Numbered from the stretch's first letter, positions 40,885 to 49,650 are shown. The stretch: 64,000 nt of DNA from Halorussus salinus (GCF_004765815.2 NZ_SBIS02000012.1:62001-126000); one strand, 5' to 3'. Notes: generated by a model not told the origin, from the sequence alone. Made by a program: numbers and translations.

Positions 40885-43158
40885 CTATCGGCCGAGTAAT
40901 CGGCCGAGGAAACTATTGGTGTCGGTGCCTTTATCGCTCTCTTGCACTTCGGCTGGTTGTGTGGTGTCCGTACCGGTTTCGTCTACACCATTGAGTAGTT
41001 CTTCGACGGAGTATCCAATCCATTCGGCGAATTCCTCTGGGGCACCGATATAGACGCTGGTAGAGGATTTTTCCGACATAAATCGCTTGGGCAGGCGTTT
41101 CTCATAGTCGTATACTTCGTATTCTTCACGGTCGAAATCAGCGGTGATTGCGTCGGGTTCAGACTCGAACGTGACGCGGCCACCCTGAATGTCGCGTTGC
41201 CATTTCATCCGCCCCGTGTCGTACGTTTTCTCGGCGGGTTCCTGAGCAGGGAAATATTCTGGTTGCTCTCGACCGGCCTCCTCGTAGAACTCGCGGAAAA
41301 TGCGACGCACATCCTCGATTGTACCATTTCCATCTGTCCACGGCTTCTCGGTGAGCATCCGACGAGCAACGTAACTAAAGATTGGGTTCTGCCGCTCCAA
41401 TACGTCCGAAAGGTCTTCTTGGGCTTCGCGGAACCCTGGATCTTCCGGATTCGAGGGGAAGGAAACATCCATGCTCAGAATCTTCATTCGATTCCGGAAC
41501 TCTGATTTTGGGAGTGCGTCGTTCGTCGTGAAAATCAAGCAGGGCTGATCGACGCTGGTTGGTGTCCAGTCACCCCAATAATTCCGGATTGGGCTCCATC
41601 GCTGGATTTTCTCCTTTTCTGCGTCGATGATGGCGTATGGGAAACTTGTATCCCATTCGCGGACGCCACGAACTTCCTTGACACCAACATCGTCTGCGTC
41701 AACCCCAGAAATGACCGTATTGTCGGAGACAAGTCGAAGAATGTACTCGGTGAGCTTGTCCTTCCCAGCGTCACTTTTCCCTTCAATGTAGAGATGCTGG
41801 AGGACATTATCAAGCGTCCGTGACGGCGACGACAATGCCTCAGCGTACTGGTTAGCGAATGGAGCCCAAAACCCATAGAGGAACGCCTCATACATTTGTG
41901 CCATTACCGCAGTCTCCGATTGGGTGTGGCCGTGGTCGTCAACAGTCTTGATGTAATCCTCGATGGTTCCCAGACAATGATTCAAGACTTCGGGCGTCGG
42001 GTCTTCAGTGGCAACCAGAATAATTTCGTCGTCCTCACCGATAATAATCTGCTCAGCCTCGGGAAGAACCGACATCGTCGGGATTGAGGTCGATTCTTTC
42101 ACTTGGTTGTTGTACGCGCTTAGTGGAGCAGTAATACTGTGGTCCTCGACGGTTGCACCGCGATCTCGAAGACTACTCCCGAACTCGTCAGCCGAGTCCT
42201 TATCCACCTTGCTCGTACCCATTCGAATCTTCTCGTCAGGCGCTCGAACGCGCGGCCGGTCAAGCGTATCCGTCAGGTCCGTCTCATGGTCTGATTCGAC
42301 AAGCCCAACATCCGGCGACTCATCATCGTCCTCGCTTTTGTTGGAATCTTCCTCGGTTGTCGACTCATTAGATTCAACGACGGTCCGAGTGGCATTCTCG
42401 GGTTCTTCGACGAACGCAACCGTTTCATCGGCCTCCTCTGGGTCGTCGACAACAGCGGTGACTTTGTCTGCGACGTCTTTCAAGTCCTCGACGGCATCTT
42501 GGTTCAGGGCGGCTGTGTCGCTCACGTCTAGGTCGCCTGCACCGACCCAGTACTCAATCCGGTTTTCCCGCTCTTCCGGTGAATCGGCCGCCTCAAGTGC
42601 TTCGACCAATCCCTCTAACAGCGTCTGGTCGCTGTATCCCTCTCGGTACTCATCAATAAACTTCTTAAACTCCGTGTCCAGTTCTGTCCCGACTTCGGTT
42701 GTGAAGACTGAGATTTGATTTGTATGATACTCCCAAGAGTTCCGCGAGAGATTCGCAGATCCCTGTACGAGCTTTACTGTATCGTCTGGCATTACGATCC
42801 GGTAAATCTTCGAGTGGACTATCTTCCGATTCTTCAAACGAACGGTGAGACGGTTGTCTTGCCGTAGTTGCACTAGCGACCGAGCGGTTGAGACCTCATT
42901 GACCTGTTCGGCATAGTCGTTGGCATTACCAATGAGTACATCTAGTGACCCGATGTCGTAGTCGGTGAGCATCTTTACCATCAGGTCAGGAGTCTCTGCG
43001 TATGTTACAGCGTCCACATGGCGGGCTCCCTCGAAGAGGTCAAGGAAATCGTCTCGGTCTTTCACCATCGCCAAACGGTATTTGGCTGCGCCCGAACCAT
43101 AGAATTCCGGCATATCCGCGAACCTGTCGAATGAGATATTTGCTTTCAATTCATCCAT
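40885..43158 (-). CDS. PLD-like nuclease fused to a P-loop NTPase
   Basis: 757 residues. The N-terminal phospholipase-D-like domain has IVHSKIYRIV (H115, K117) and VQGSANLSRNSWE (G133-S134), one HKD-type half site, so it probably dimerises. An acidic linker spans about residues 215-310. A helicase/SF3-like NTPase follows, with YIEGKSDAGKDKLTEYIL as Walker A near residue 460, then AIIDAEKEKI and CLIFTTNDALPKSEFRNRMK with arginine-finger-like residues. It resembles nuclease-NTPase effectors of defence loci. An AbrB-like regulator gene lies 121 bases upstream in the same direction. Confidence 0.7.
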   Translation of the reverse strand: MDELKANISFDRFADMPEFYGSGAAKYRLAMVKDRDDFLDLFEGARHVDAVTYAETPDLMVKMLTDYDIGSLDVLIGNANDYAEQVNEVSTARSLVQLRQDNRLTVRLKNRKIVHSKIYRIVMPDDTVKLVQGSANLSRNSWEYHTNQISVFTTEVGTELDTEFKKFIDEYREGYSDQTLLEGLVEALEAADSPEERENRIEYWVGAGDLDVSDTAALNQDAVEDLKDVADKVTAVVDDPEEADETVAFVEEPENATRTVVESNESTTEEDSNKSEDDDESPDVGLVESDHETDLTDTLDRPRVRAPDEKIRMGTSKVDKDSADEFGSSLRDRGATVEDHSITAPLSAYNNQVKESTSIPTMSVLPEAEQIIIGEDDEIILVATEDPTPEVLNHCLGTIEDYIKTVDDHGHTQSETAVMAQMYEAFLYGFWAPFANQYAEALSSPSRTLDNVLQHLYIEGKSDAGKDKLTEYILRLVSDNTVISGVDADDVGVKEVRGVREWDTSFPYAIIDAEKEKIQRWSPIRNYWGDWTPTSVDQPCLIFTTNDALPKSEFRNRMKILSMDVSFPSNPEDPGFREAQEDLSDVLERQNPIFSYVARRMLTEKPWTDGNGTIEDVRRIFREFYEEAGREQPEYFPAQEPAEKTYDTGRMKWQRDIQGGRVTFESEPDAITADFDREEYEVYDYEKRLPKRFMSEKSSTSVYIGAPEEFAEWIGYSVEELLNGVDETGTDTTQPAEVQESDKGTDTNSFLGRLLGR

Positions 43159-43279
43159 ATCACAGGATATGAATACCTACCAATAAATCCGTCTAAAAGC
43201 GAGGCACGGTGGACGCACTTTTAGTTGCGGTGCGTCGCCCAGTTCCGCCAGCTCGAGGTCACCAAGACCGATAAAGCGA

Positions 43280-44041
43280 TTAGAGAAGTACGATACGACC
43301 CTCTTCCGGTCGTAACTTGACGTTCGTCCCCACCGCTTCGTCAAGACCGTGAACAAGCTGTTTCGAGATGTACGCGCCGAATTGCAGATTCTCGAAGTCT
43401 TCAACTCCGTTCCGCCACGTCTGCCACGCCCACGTCCGTCGGTCCTGCTCAGATGGCTCAAGTTCCAACACTAACGCGAGCTGTCCATCGCGCGCACCGA
43501 TACGGACCCCGAACTCATCACCCTCCTCCAGTTCGTACACGTCTCGATACTCGTTCGGCAACTCAAGCCGATACTCCTTCACACCAGTCGGCGACTCCTC
43601 GTGTTTGATTTTCACCAACGACTTTCGAACCTGCGAGACACCGTCGAGGAGGTCTGTCGATTCGCTCGTCGATGGCTCTACGGCTGGCCATGTCGAGACG
43701 CGGAACGAGTGGTCGTCAATCTGCTCGAAGATGGTTGCGACGTGGCTATCGTCGGCGAACGAACGCATGTTCAATGCCTGCGCGATGTGGCTCGGCCATC
43801 GCATCTTCGTCTGCTGGTACTGCTTGAACGTCCGTTCGTTCGACCGCTCGCCCGACACATCCGGTCCGACATCGACTCGAAACGTGACTTGGGTTCCATC
43901 CAATTCGGGCGTGATGCGGTAGGGTTGCTGGTGAGCGAGATGATAGTCCTCGACGACTTCCGAGGGTAGCGACACTTCGACTTGGCCGTCTGAGGTGTGA
44001 CGGAGTTTCCGGTCCTCGCTATATTCTTTTGGGGTACTCAT
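43280..44041 (-). CDS. AbrB-like regulator, two swapped-hairpin domains
   Basis: 253 residues. The N-terminal GQVEVSLPSEVVEDYHLAHQ and the central KEYRLELPNEYRDVYELEEG look like two AbrB/SpoVT-type beta-hairpin DNA-binding units. The rest is helical. It carries the shared upstream motif 41-59 bases before its start. Probably cotranscribed with the PLD-NTPase gene and regulating it; that is inference. Confidence 0.6.
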   Translation of the reverse strand: MSTPKEYSEDRKLRHTSDGQVEVSLPSEVVEDYHLAHQQPYRITPELDGTQVTFRVDVGPDVSGERSNERTFKQYQQTKMRWPSHIAQALNMRSFADDSHVATIFEQIDDHSFRVSTWPAVEPSTSESTDLLDGVSQVRKSLVKIKHEESPTGVKEYRLELPNEYRDVYELEEGDEFGVRIGARDGQLALVLELEPSEQDRRTWAWQTWRNGVEDFENLQFGAYISKQLVHGLDEAVGTNVKLRPEEGRIVLL

Positions 44042-44081
44042 TGGTCCTTACTAGCGGGTTGAGATACCAATATATAAATGT

Positions 44082-44100
44082 TTCTATCGTATTTAGGTAC
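44082..44100 (-). promoter_or_regulatory. Shared upstream motif, copy 4
   Basis: Minus strand GTACCTAAATACGATAGAA, two differences from copies 1 and 2, followed by ATTTATATATTG, the clearest TATA box of the four. It serves the AbrB-like gene although that gene is 21 kb from the other members. Confidence 0.65.
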
Positions 44101-44178
44101 TCGGTTCTGCTCAGCCTAGTCTATGCTCTGGTCCAGCATATCAATACCTTTTCATGGCCATAAATATGTAGAAAATGT

Positions 44179-45180
44179 ATGAGTGAAGATAATACCGAGC
44201 CGGATATCTGGGTGCTTCGAAGTGGATACTACGAGTGCTGGCCGAGTTGGAGTGACGAAAATGTTGTGTCAGTTGGGTGGCCAATTGGATGCCTTCGCGA
44301 TCTCCACGAGGAAGCCGACACTACCAGTGAGTCGAAGTCGAAAATTAAAGAAAAGCTAGATGAAAAGCACGATATGGACAAGCACGCTCGGAATTCTGCT
44401 GCAGGAACGATTCGAACTGTTGCCGGTATCCGGGGGTCAGACCGAAACTTCCAGCAGGGTGACTACGTGATTATTCTCGGAAAGCCCATTCGCGGTGAAT
44501 CAGTCATCCATGGCGTCGCTGAACTTAAGAAGTACCGATACGACGGTGACAAAACAGATGTTAAAGAAGACGCTCATCCCTACGTCTGGGATGTAAACTT
44601 CTGCGCGAAAGGATCGGTGTACCGCAGCGATCTCGAAGAGGAATTTGACGGTAGCGTTCCAAAATCTCGTCAGACACTCATCCGAAAAACAGAGCTAGGC
44701 CAAGAGTTTATATCGGCAATCAAGGACGCAATCGACAACTGCGATACGGTCGATATTACTGACGAACACTTCACGCATAGCTCTATCGACGAAGCTGATC
44801 TTCAGCGATATATTTCCGAACACCAAAATAAACTGGATAGCCGACTCGACCAGAATACACTTTCGAGAGAAGTCTCTGTCGGTGATGATGCACGGATTGA
44901 TTTTCGCGGAAAAACCCCACAGGATGACCTCTTCCTCGTTGAAGTGAAAGCCGAAACAGCGTCGACCAAGGCTGTTGATCAATTAGATCACTATAAAAAT
45001 AAAGCAGACTCAAACCGACCCGACTCCACCCAAATCATCTCGATGTTAGTGGCACCTGACTTCAACGAAGCCGCCCTCAAAAAAGCCGCTCAAAAAAATT
45101 TCCTAACACGGCAAGTCCACTTGGAGGCACGATTTGAGGACGTTGACCGTGACGTACCAACAACCGAACCATCCGCATAG
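44179..45180 (+). CDS. EVE/PUA-like sensor fused to NucS-like nuclease
   Basis: 333 residues. The N-terminal domain (IWVLRSGYYECWPSWSDENV, VSVGWP, then GDYVIILGKPI and VIHGVAEL) resembles EVE/Mrr-N-type modules that read modified bases. The C-terminal domain has ARIDFRGKTPQDDLFLVEVK followed by AETAS, the D...ExK nuclease core as in NucS/DUF91. The pairing suggests a modification-dependent endonuclease, a one-protein relative in purpose of the McrBC system at 32.5-35.5 kb. A/T-rich and monocistronic. 45181-45584 holds nothing I can name. Confidence 0.7.
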   Translation: MSEDNTEPDIWVLRSGYYECWPSWSDENVVSVGWPIGCLRDLHEEADTTSESKSKIKEKLDEKHDMDKHARNSAAGTIRTVAGIRGSDRNFQQGDYVIILGKPIRGESVIHGVAELKKYRYDGDKTDVKEDAHPYVWDVNFCAKGSVYRSDLEEEFDGSVPKSRQTLIRKTELGQEFISAIKDAIDNCDTVDITDEHFTHSSIDEADLQRYISEHQNKLDSRLDQNTLSREVSVGDDARIDFRGKTPQDDLFLVEVKAETASTKAVDQLDHYKNKADSNRPDSTQIISMLVAPDFNEAALKKAAQKNFLTRQVHLEARFEDVDRDVPTTEPSA

Positions 45181-45584
45181 ACTCTCCCCAGACACAGAAC
45201 AGTCTTCACGAACCCAACCAACCGCGTCCTGTATCGCGGCCTCGTGGTGAATTCGTTGATGCGCCGTCAACGACTATAACAACACACGACATTACTTATC
45301 AGCAATTAGCCGCGGGGGAGCCACGACGACCTCCTCGCCTTACCACATGAGTCGCTCAATCTGGCATGGTTCGTTTTTCGTCGTCAGATAGGGTCTTAGC
45401 GCGTTGTGCTGAGCTATCTATAGAGATCTCCTTTTAAGCATTCCCGCACGGATTCTGTTACTCATCACCTCGTGGCTGACCGTTCGAGTATGCGGGACGG
45501 TACAACCGAGGAGCGTCTGTAACGTTCCTGTCGGTGCGGTTTGTTGGCGAACACTTTTCTTTCGGACATGTGTATCGAGGGGTC

Positions 45585-45896
45585 ATGAGTCGAGATATCC
45601 GGCGAGAGATCAGTCTGGTGCAGTACGACGACCGGCAATGGTCGGCGACCGACGATATCCTTGAGGTCACCGTCCACGGAGAGACGAAGGAAGGAGTTCT
45701 TGAACAGTTGGACGCCGAAATCAAGCCCTCCGTCGACACCGACTTAGCTGAGCAGACGGAGGAGGATCTCGAAAAAGCCGTGTCGGATATTCTCTCGAAT
45801 ACCGAAGATAAAGAGTGCATAAAAGAGGCCATTGACTCCGCCTTAGAGGACCTCGACGAGCGCGAGTCAGACGACGATCCGGAGTTCACAATTTGA
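45585..45896 (+). CDS. HicB-like antitoxin-fold protein
   Basis: 103 residues from MSRDIRREISLVQYDDRQWS. A strand pattern followed by VTVHGETKEGVLEQLDAEI is the partial RNase H-like fold of HicB antitoxins, with an acidic helical C-terminal half. No HicA toxin is adjacent, so it may be an orphan. An ATG 17 codons upstream is less likely. Confidence 0.55.
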   Translation: MSRDIRREISLVQYDDRQWSATDDILEVTVHGETKEGVLEQLDAEIKPSVDTDLAEQTEEDLEKAVSDILSNTEDKECIKEAIDSALEDLDERESDDDPEFTI

Positions 45897-45901
45897 CATC
45901 C

Positions 45902-45923
45902 TCCTCCGACTTTAGCCGGAGGA
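45902..45923 (+). terminator. Hairpin after HicB-like gene, possible IS-end scar
   Basis: TCCTCCG and CGGAGGA form a perfect 7-pair stem with an 8-base loop, preceded by TTGACA. Similar TTGAC-CTCC hairpins mark ends of IS200/IS605-type elements in haloarchaea, and a second one lies at 46707. Terminator or transposon scar. Confidence 0.4.
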
Positions 45924-46076
45924 CTCACGTCAGTTTCCATGATACAGATATCGCTGACTCTCCGAGAGTCAGCCGTGAGGAGCGTTCAGAGTTCGCCTCG
46001 CTCCTTCAACTCCGCAATTCGTCCGGCCATCTTCTCGGTCGCTCGCATCGCCGACGCCGCGGTCTTGACGACCCAA

Positions 46077-46358
46077 TTAGTCGTCGCTCCGGTAGGCGTC
46101 GCCACCGCGCTTCTTGATCATCAAAACCCACAGAACCTTCTCGTTTCGACTCAGCCGACACCCGACGCGAAACGGCCCGACCCGGAGCTTCTGGTGTGGA
46201 ACGCCAGCTAGCGGTTCGAGGTAGTCGTCGGGTTCTCGCCACTGGTCCTCGACTACTTCGTCCAACTTCGAGACGATGCGCTCGCGGGCGTAGTCGTCGA
46301 GGCCGTCGAAGGTCCGTTCCGCGCTGTCGGTGAGCCGCCAGTCCCACTCGTCACTCAT
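46077..46358 (-). CDS. RelE/ParE-family toxin
   Basis: 93 residues from MSDEWDWRLTDSAERTFDGL. ARERIVSKLDEVVEDQWREP, KLRVGPFRVGCRLSRNEKVL and VLMIKKRGGDAYR give the compact RelE fold with conserved basic residues for mRNA cleavage on the ribosome. The start overlaps the antitoxin end by 8 bases (46351-46358). A fossil of the same gene lies at 39841. Confidence 0.8.
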   Translation of the reverse strand: MSDEWDWRLTDSAERTFDGLDDYARERIVSKLDEVVEDQWREPDDYLEPLAGVPHQKLRVGPFRVGCRLSRNEKVLWVLMIKKRGGDAYRSDD

Positions 46359-46635
46359 CGTCCGTCGCACCGTCGCCGAGGTCGTACTCGTCCTTCACCT
46401 CGTCGCTGGAACTGGTCCGCCCTTCTTGGATGTCCACCTCGCTGGCGAGCATCGCTTTCAGGTCGGCGCGGTCGAAGTCGGGATGCTTCACCGCGTCGCG
46501 CAGCACGTCTCGAATGAACTCGCTCCGGCTGTTGTAGCCCAGTTCCTTCCACGTCCCGTCCACGTCGGCGAGAAACGTCTCGGTCATCCGGATATTCACA
46601 GTCGTCTTCTCGGGAGGAGTATCGGCTTCGGACAT
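46351..46635 (-). CDS. Ribbon-helix-helix antitoxin of the RelE toxin
   Basis: 94 residues from MSEADTPPEKTTVNIRMTET; longer upstream frames read through a palindromic repeat and are rejected. TTVNIRMTETFLADVDGTWK and NSRSEFIRDVLRDAVKHPDF form the ribbon-helix-helix. The acidic tail would cover the toxin. Translationally coupled to the toxin and probably autorepressing. Confidence 0.8.
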   Translation of the reverse strand: MSEADTPPEKTTVNIRMTETFLADVDGTWKELGYNSRSEFIRDVLRDAVKHPDFDRADLKAMLASEVDIQEGRTSSSDEVKDEYDLGDGATDDE

Positions 46636-46706
46636 GGCTGTGTGTTGAATTTGTGTAGCAATAACGGTTACGCCGAGTGAAGCGTTCACTCTCCTCCGAC
46701 CGTTGA

Positions 46707-46732
46707 CCTCCTCCTGCGCCTGAAGACGGAGG
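46707..46732. terminator. Second TTGAC-CTCC hairpin
   Basis: CCTCCT...ACGGAGG with TTGA directly before it. Together with the hairpin at 45902 it brackets the toxin-antitoxin pair, as two transposon-end scars might. Confidence 0.35.
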
Positions 46733-46756
46733 TATGCGCTATCGGTCTGTATCACG

Positions 46757-46797
46757 CTAACCAATGAAGTCGATTTAAATTCCTCCGCATTGGTTAG
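46757..46797. repeat. Palindromic element 7 (CTAACCAATG type)
   Basis: CTAACCAATG and CATTGGTTAG around 21 A/T-rich bases. In the gap between the antitoxin and module C; 46798-46975 has nothing else I recognise. Confidence 0.85.
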
Positions 46798-46975
46798 TAA
46801 TCGCCGTCGTCGTCCCGCCCTCTTCACGTGATCCCAAACGGCGACCACTCCTACTCCCTCTAAACTTCCGATACTTCACACCGACCAAACACGAACCCCG
46901 CGCCTACCCCACACAAATGACACTCTCGACCACAGCACGATGCACCACTACCATCCTCATCGGGAGTATTTCACC

Positions 46976-47203
46976 CGGCCACAAACGCTGTTGGCGGTAG
47001 AACCTCCACTTCACCCGCTCCGTCTCTACCGCTGGACACCGCTGGAAATACTATACGTACAGGTAAACGAACGGCGTCACCGCCACGAGGAGCCACTCTA
47101 AGGGGTGGGCTACACGTCGTGACGGATCCAAACCGTGGCCGAGTACGGGTGGTTGGGTGAGAGGTGTGTCCCTCTCGGGGCTTCTTTTGGTCCGGCCACT
47201 CCG
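46976..47203 (-). repeat. Conserved non-coding 3' flank of module C
   Basis: Third copy of the flank seen at 12620 and 29365, ending at GGCCACAAACGCTGTTGG. Confidence 0.6.
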
Positions 47204-48103
47204 TTATCCGGCCACCTCGTCTGTGTCCGGACCGTCAGTTCCACCAAGCGATGGCTCACCCGGAAGGTCGGCGTCTTTGGTTAACACCACGACGTTCTCC
47301 TTGTATGTCAGGCCGTCCGCGGTGCGTTTCTTCTGGGTGGTGATGAGTCGATGCTTGCTGAGTTCCCGCATCGCGTCGAGCGTCCGCCGGGCGAGTTCTT
47401 GGGCGTAGTTCTTCGACACGCCTTCCTCGTGACGCATAATCCAATCCGCGAGGTCCGAGGATTTGCAGTAGACGCGCCACCCGCTGCTCCCGCTAGTCCA
47501 CAACTGGTAGCGGCCGGGATCGTCGCGTTTCCGCCACGCCTTCGCGGCTAATTCGTCCGGCTTGCGATTGGTGACGCTCGCGAGCATCTCATCGTCGTAG
47601 CGAGCGAGGCGTTGGAGTGGGAGGAGATCCGCGGTTGAATGTGCGACTGCGCCCCCGCGGTCGAGCGCATCCTCTTCACCGGGCAGGCGGGCATACTGGT
47701 TGCCGTCGTCTTTGGTGATGCGTTCGACGCGCTCGCCGTCCACATCCAGAAGTTCGTCCATGATGTTCGGTTCGACGTTCTCGTACCGGAGGTGGGCGCT
47801 CTTCTCTAGCTCGCGGGACTGGAGTTCCGCGATCATTGATCGAGTGCCGTTCGCTTTCGCTTCGAGCGCGCTGAGTCGTGCGTCGTGTTCGCCGTCGAGT
47901 GTCTCTTCTATGTCTGCGAGTCGTGCTTCGGCCTCGCGACGGGCCTCGCGTTCGGTGGCTAGTTCGTTGCGGAGGTCCTCGACTTCGGCTTGGAGATCGA
48001 TGATCTGTTCGTGGAGGTCCGCGGTTGCTTGCTGGATTCGCTGTTCGACAAGTTCGTCAAGCTGTTGGGGGAGTCCGTCGTCGGTGGGAGTGTCGGTTGT
48101 CAT
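47204..48103 (-). CDS. Coiled-coil DNA-binding-like protein (module C)
   Basis: 299 residues, paralog of 11720 and 29595. The coiled coil spans residues 15-115 (DLHEQIIDLQAEVEDLRNEL). WTSGSSGWRVYCKSSDLADW shows a Leu to Cys change unique to this copy. The C-terminal winged-helix-like part ends KKRTADGLTYKENVVVLTKD. Last gene of module C. Function unknown. Confidence 0.65.
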   Translation of the reverse strand: MTTDTPTDDGLPQQLDELVEQRIQQATADLHEQIIDLQAEVEDLRNELATEREARREAEARLADIEETLDGEHDARLSALEAKANGTRSMIAELQSRELEKSAHLRYENVEPNIMDELLDVDGERVERITKDDGNQYARLPGEEDALDRGGAVAHSTADLLPLQRLARYDDEMLASVTNRKPDELAAKAWRKRDDPGRYQLWTSGSSGWRVYCKSSDLADWIMRHEEGVSKNYAQELARRTLDAMRELSKHRLITTQKKRTADGLTYKENVVVLTKDADLPGEPSLGGTDGPDTDEVAG

Positions 48104-48198
48104 AGATTCTCTGGGGGTGTCGGCAGGGATGGTTGCGTGGCGATACCGTCTGCTAGACGTGCGTGGGCGCGAGTGGGACGACTAAGAGCGAGTTTATG

Positions 48199-48588
48199 CT
48201 ACCCGCGTGTTCTCCCGTGCAGGTATTGAGTCAGCGGACTCGCAGGGAGTTCCGCCTCGGGAACGTCGATATCGAGCGACGTAGCACTCCGCACAAACAA
48301 CTGCGTCAGAAGACTTCGGCCCTCCTCGGTGAGGTCGCAGGTGAATCCCCGCGCGTCGTCCGGGTGATCGCTCTTGGCGACGAAGCCGCGTTCGACTAAC
48401 TCATTCAGTCGCGGATAGAACTGGCCGCCCTCGGTATTCGTCTGACCGAGCGCTTCCAGTTCGTCCATGACATCCGTCCCAACCGGAGTGTCGTTCGCTT
48501 GGTTCGCGCGGTAGGTCGCCAGCAAGAGATCGCGTTTATAGCTCGTGAGATCGGCCGCCGTCGTCGCGATTGAGCGAGACGGCTTCAT
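48199..48588 (-). CDS. Winged-helix DNA-binding protein (module C)
   Basis: 129 residues, with DLTSYKRDLLLATYRANQAN, DVMDELEALGQTNTEGGQFY, then LVERGFVAKSDHPDD. Paralog of 11238 and 30593, differing mainly in the last 30 residues. Start overlaps the zinc miniprotein stop by ATGA. Confidence 0.7.
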   Translation of the reverse strand: MKPSRSIATTAADLTSYKRDLLLATYRANQANDTPVGTDVMDELEALGQTNTEGGQFYPRLNELVERGFVAKSDHPDDARGFTCDLTEEGRSLLTQLFVRSATSLDIDVPEAELPASPLTQYLHGRTRG

Positions 48589-48743
48589 CGACTCTCACCT
48601 CCCGTGCGAGCAGTAGGTCCGCCGGGGAGTGTGCAACCACAGGGTTGGACCGTATGCTGGCTCGGGCTATCGGCAGTGATCGCGGCAATCTTCGAATTAC
48701 AACACGGACACTCACCATCTTCCAGCGTCGTCGTGGTACTCAT
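48585..48743 (-). CDS. Zinc miniprotein (module C)
   Basis: 52 residues, MSTTTTLEDGECPCCNSKIA, then HTVQPCGCTLPGGPTARTG. Two cysteine pairs (CPCC, CGC). The ATG is in a 4-base overlap with the zinc-finger gene upstream; a longer frame upstream reads through that gene. Intact, like the module B copy. Confidence 0.65.
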   Translation of the reverse strand: MSTTTTLEDGECPCCNSKIAAITADSPSQHTVQPCGCTLPGGPTARTGGESR

Positions 48744-49132
48744 TGGCTGGTCACCTCCTCGTTCGCACGGCGAATCCGCTGACAAAACTGACAGGGTGCG
48801 TACCGCTGTGCTTGGGCTTCGCGACGGGCGAGTTGCGTGAGGTCGTCGTGGTCAACCGGGCACAGCGGGTCGTCGTTCTCGTCGGTTTCGTGGTAGGCAT
48901 ACGACCGCTGGCCCGTCGAACGAATGACCAGAACTGTTTCGTGTTCTGGGTAGCGGTCGTTCTTGATACGTATGTCGAGGTCCTCGCGCGTCGGGTCGTC
49001 CACCGTCTCCGGATCCGGACAGGTGTGCGACGAGAGTTGAATCGTTGGTGTCCCACAGTTGTCGCACACATCGAACGTCTCGGGAATCGCCTCAGTGAGA
49101 TCCGGGCCGACCTCCTCGATAGCGTGGGTCAT
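48740..49132 (-). CDS. Zinc-finger protein (module C)
   Basis: 130 residues, nearly identical to 31137 and close to 10699. It has CDNCGTPTIQLSSHTC, VLVIRSTGQRSYAYHETDEN and CQFCQRIRRANEEVTSQ. Both ends overlap neighbours by 4 bases. The DNA between modules B and C is almost unchanged here, so one was copied from the other recently, or gene conversion is active. Confidence 0.7.
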   Translation of the reverse strand: MTHAIEEVGPDLTEAIPETFDVCDNCGTPTIQLSSHTCPDPETVDDPTREDLDIRIKNDRYPEHETVLVIRSTGQRSYAYHETDENDDPLCPVDHDDLTQLARREAQAQRYAPCQFCQRIRRANEEVTSQ

Positions 49133-49461
49133 TTCGAGCTACCTCCATGCAGGCCGACCGCATCCGCGCGGCGCTTGGCATGTTCGATGAGGGGTTGCTC
49201 GGCAGTGTCGGTCGTCGCGTACTCGTTCGTGCGGCCATCCCTCTCGGCCTTCTCTAACAGACCGCATTCCACGAGTTGATCGAGATTCTGATAGAGGCGA
49301 GAATGATTGATATCATCGCCATACTGTTCATCGAGGTAGGCCTTGATGGCGAGACCTTTCGGCGGGGTGTCATTGTCGCGTTCCAGCGCGCGCACCGCGT
49401 ACAGCAAGTCGCGCTCGAACGCTCGGAGGGTTCCGACCGATGTGAGAGTGTCAGCACTCAT
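49129..49461 (-). CDS. PadR-like winged-helix protein (module C)
   Basis: 110 residues from MSADTLTSVGTLRAFERDLL. NHSRLYQNLDQLVECGLLEK marks the recognition region. First gene of module C, directly after the inverted repeats at 49.5-49.64 kb. Paralog of 10373 and 31526. Confidence 0.75.
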   Translation of the reverse strand: MSADTLTSVGTLRAFERDLLYAVRALERDNDTPPKGLAIKAYLDEQYGDDINHSRLYQNLDQLVECGLLEKAERDGRTNEYATTDTAEQPLIEHAKRRADAVGLHGGSSK

Positions 49462-49489
49462 GCCCCGACACCTCCCGTCGAGTGGGTGA

Positions 49490-49650
49490 TTGCTAGACTA
49501 TCCGCTGGTCGTGCGGGAGTTTCAAGTCCCGCCGTCGTGTTTGCGTACATGCTTCCGTAGGCTGGATACGGGAGCGTCTCGCGGACCCGGTGGCCCAAAC
49601 ACCGGTCCGCTTGCTTTCTGTGATGGACCCATCGAGGAGTGACGGGTCCG
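49490..49650 (-). promoter_or_regulatory. Nested inverted repeats, control region of module C
   Basis: CGGGA...TCCCG (49513-49533), GCTTCCGT...ACGGGAGC (49552-49575), GCGGACCCGGTG...CACCGGTCCGC (49581-49610) and GGACCC...GGGTCC (49624-49648). Same order as module A, stems changed in pairs. Confidence 0.6.
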
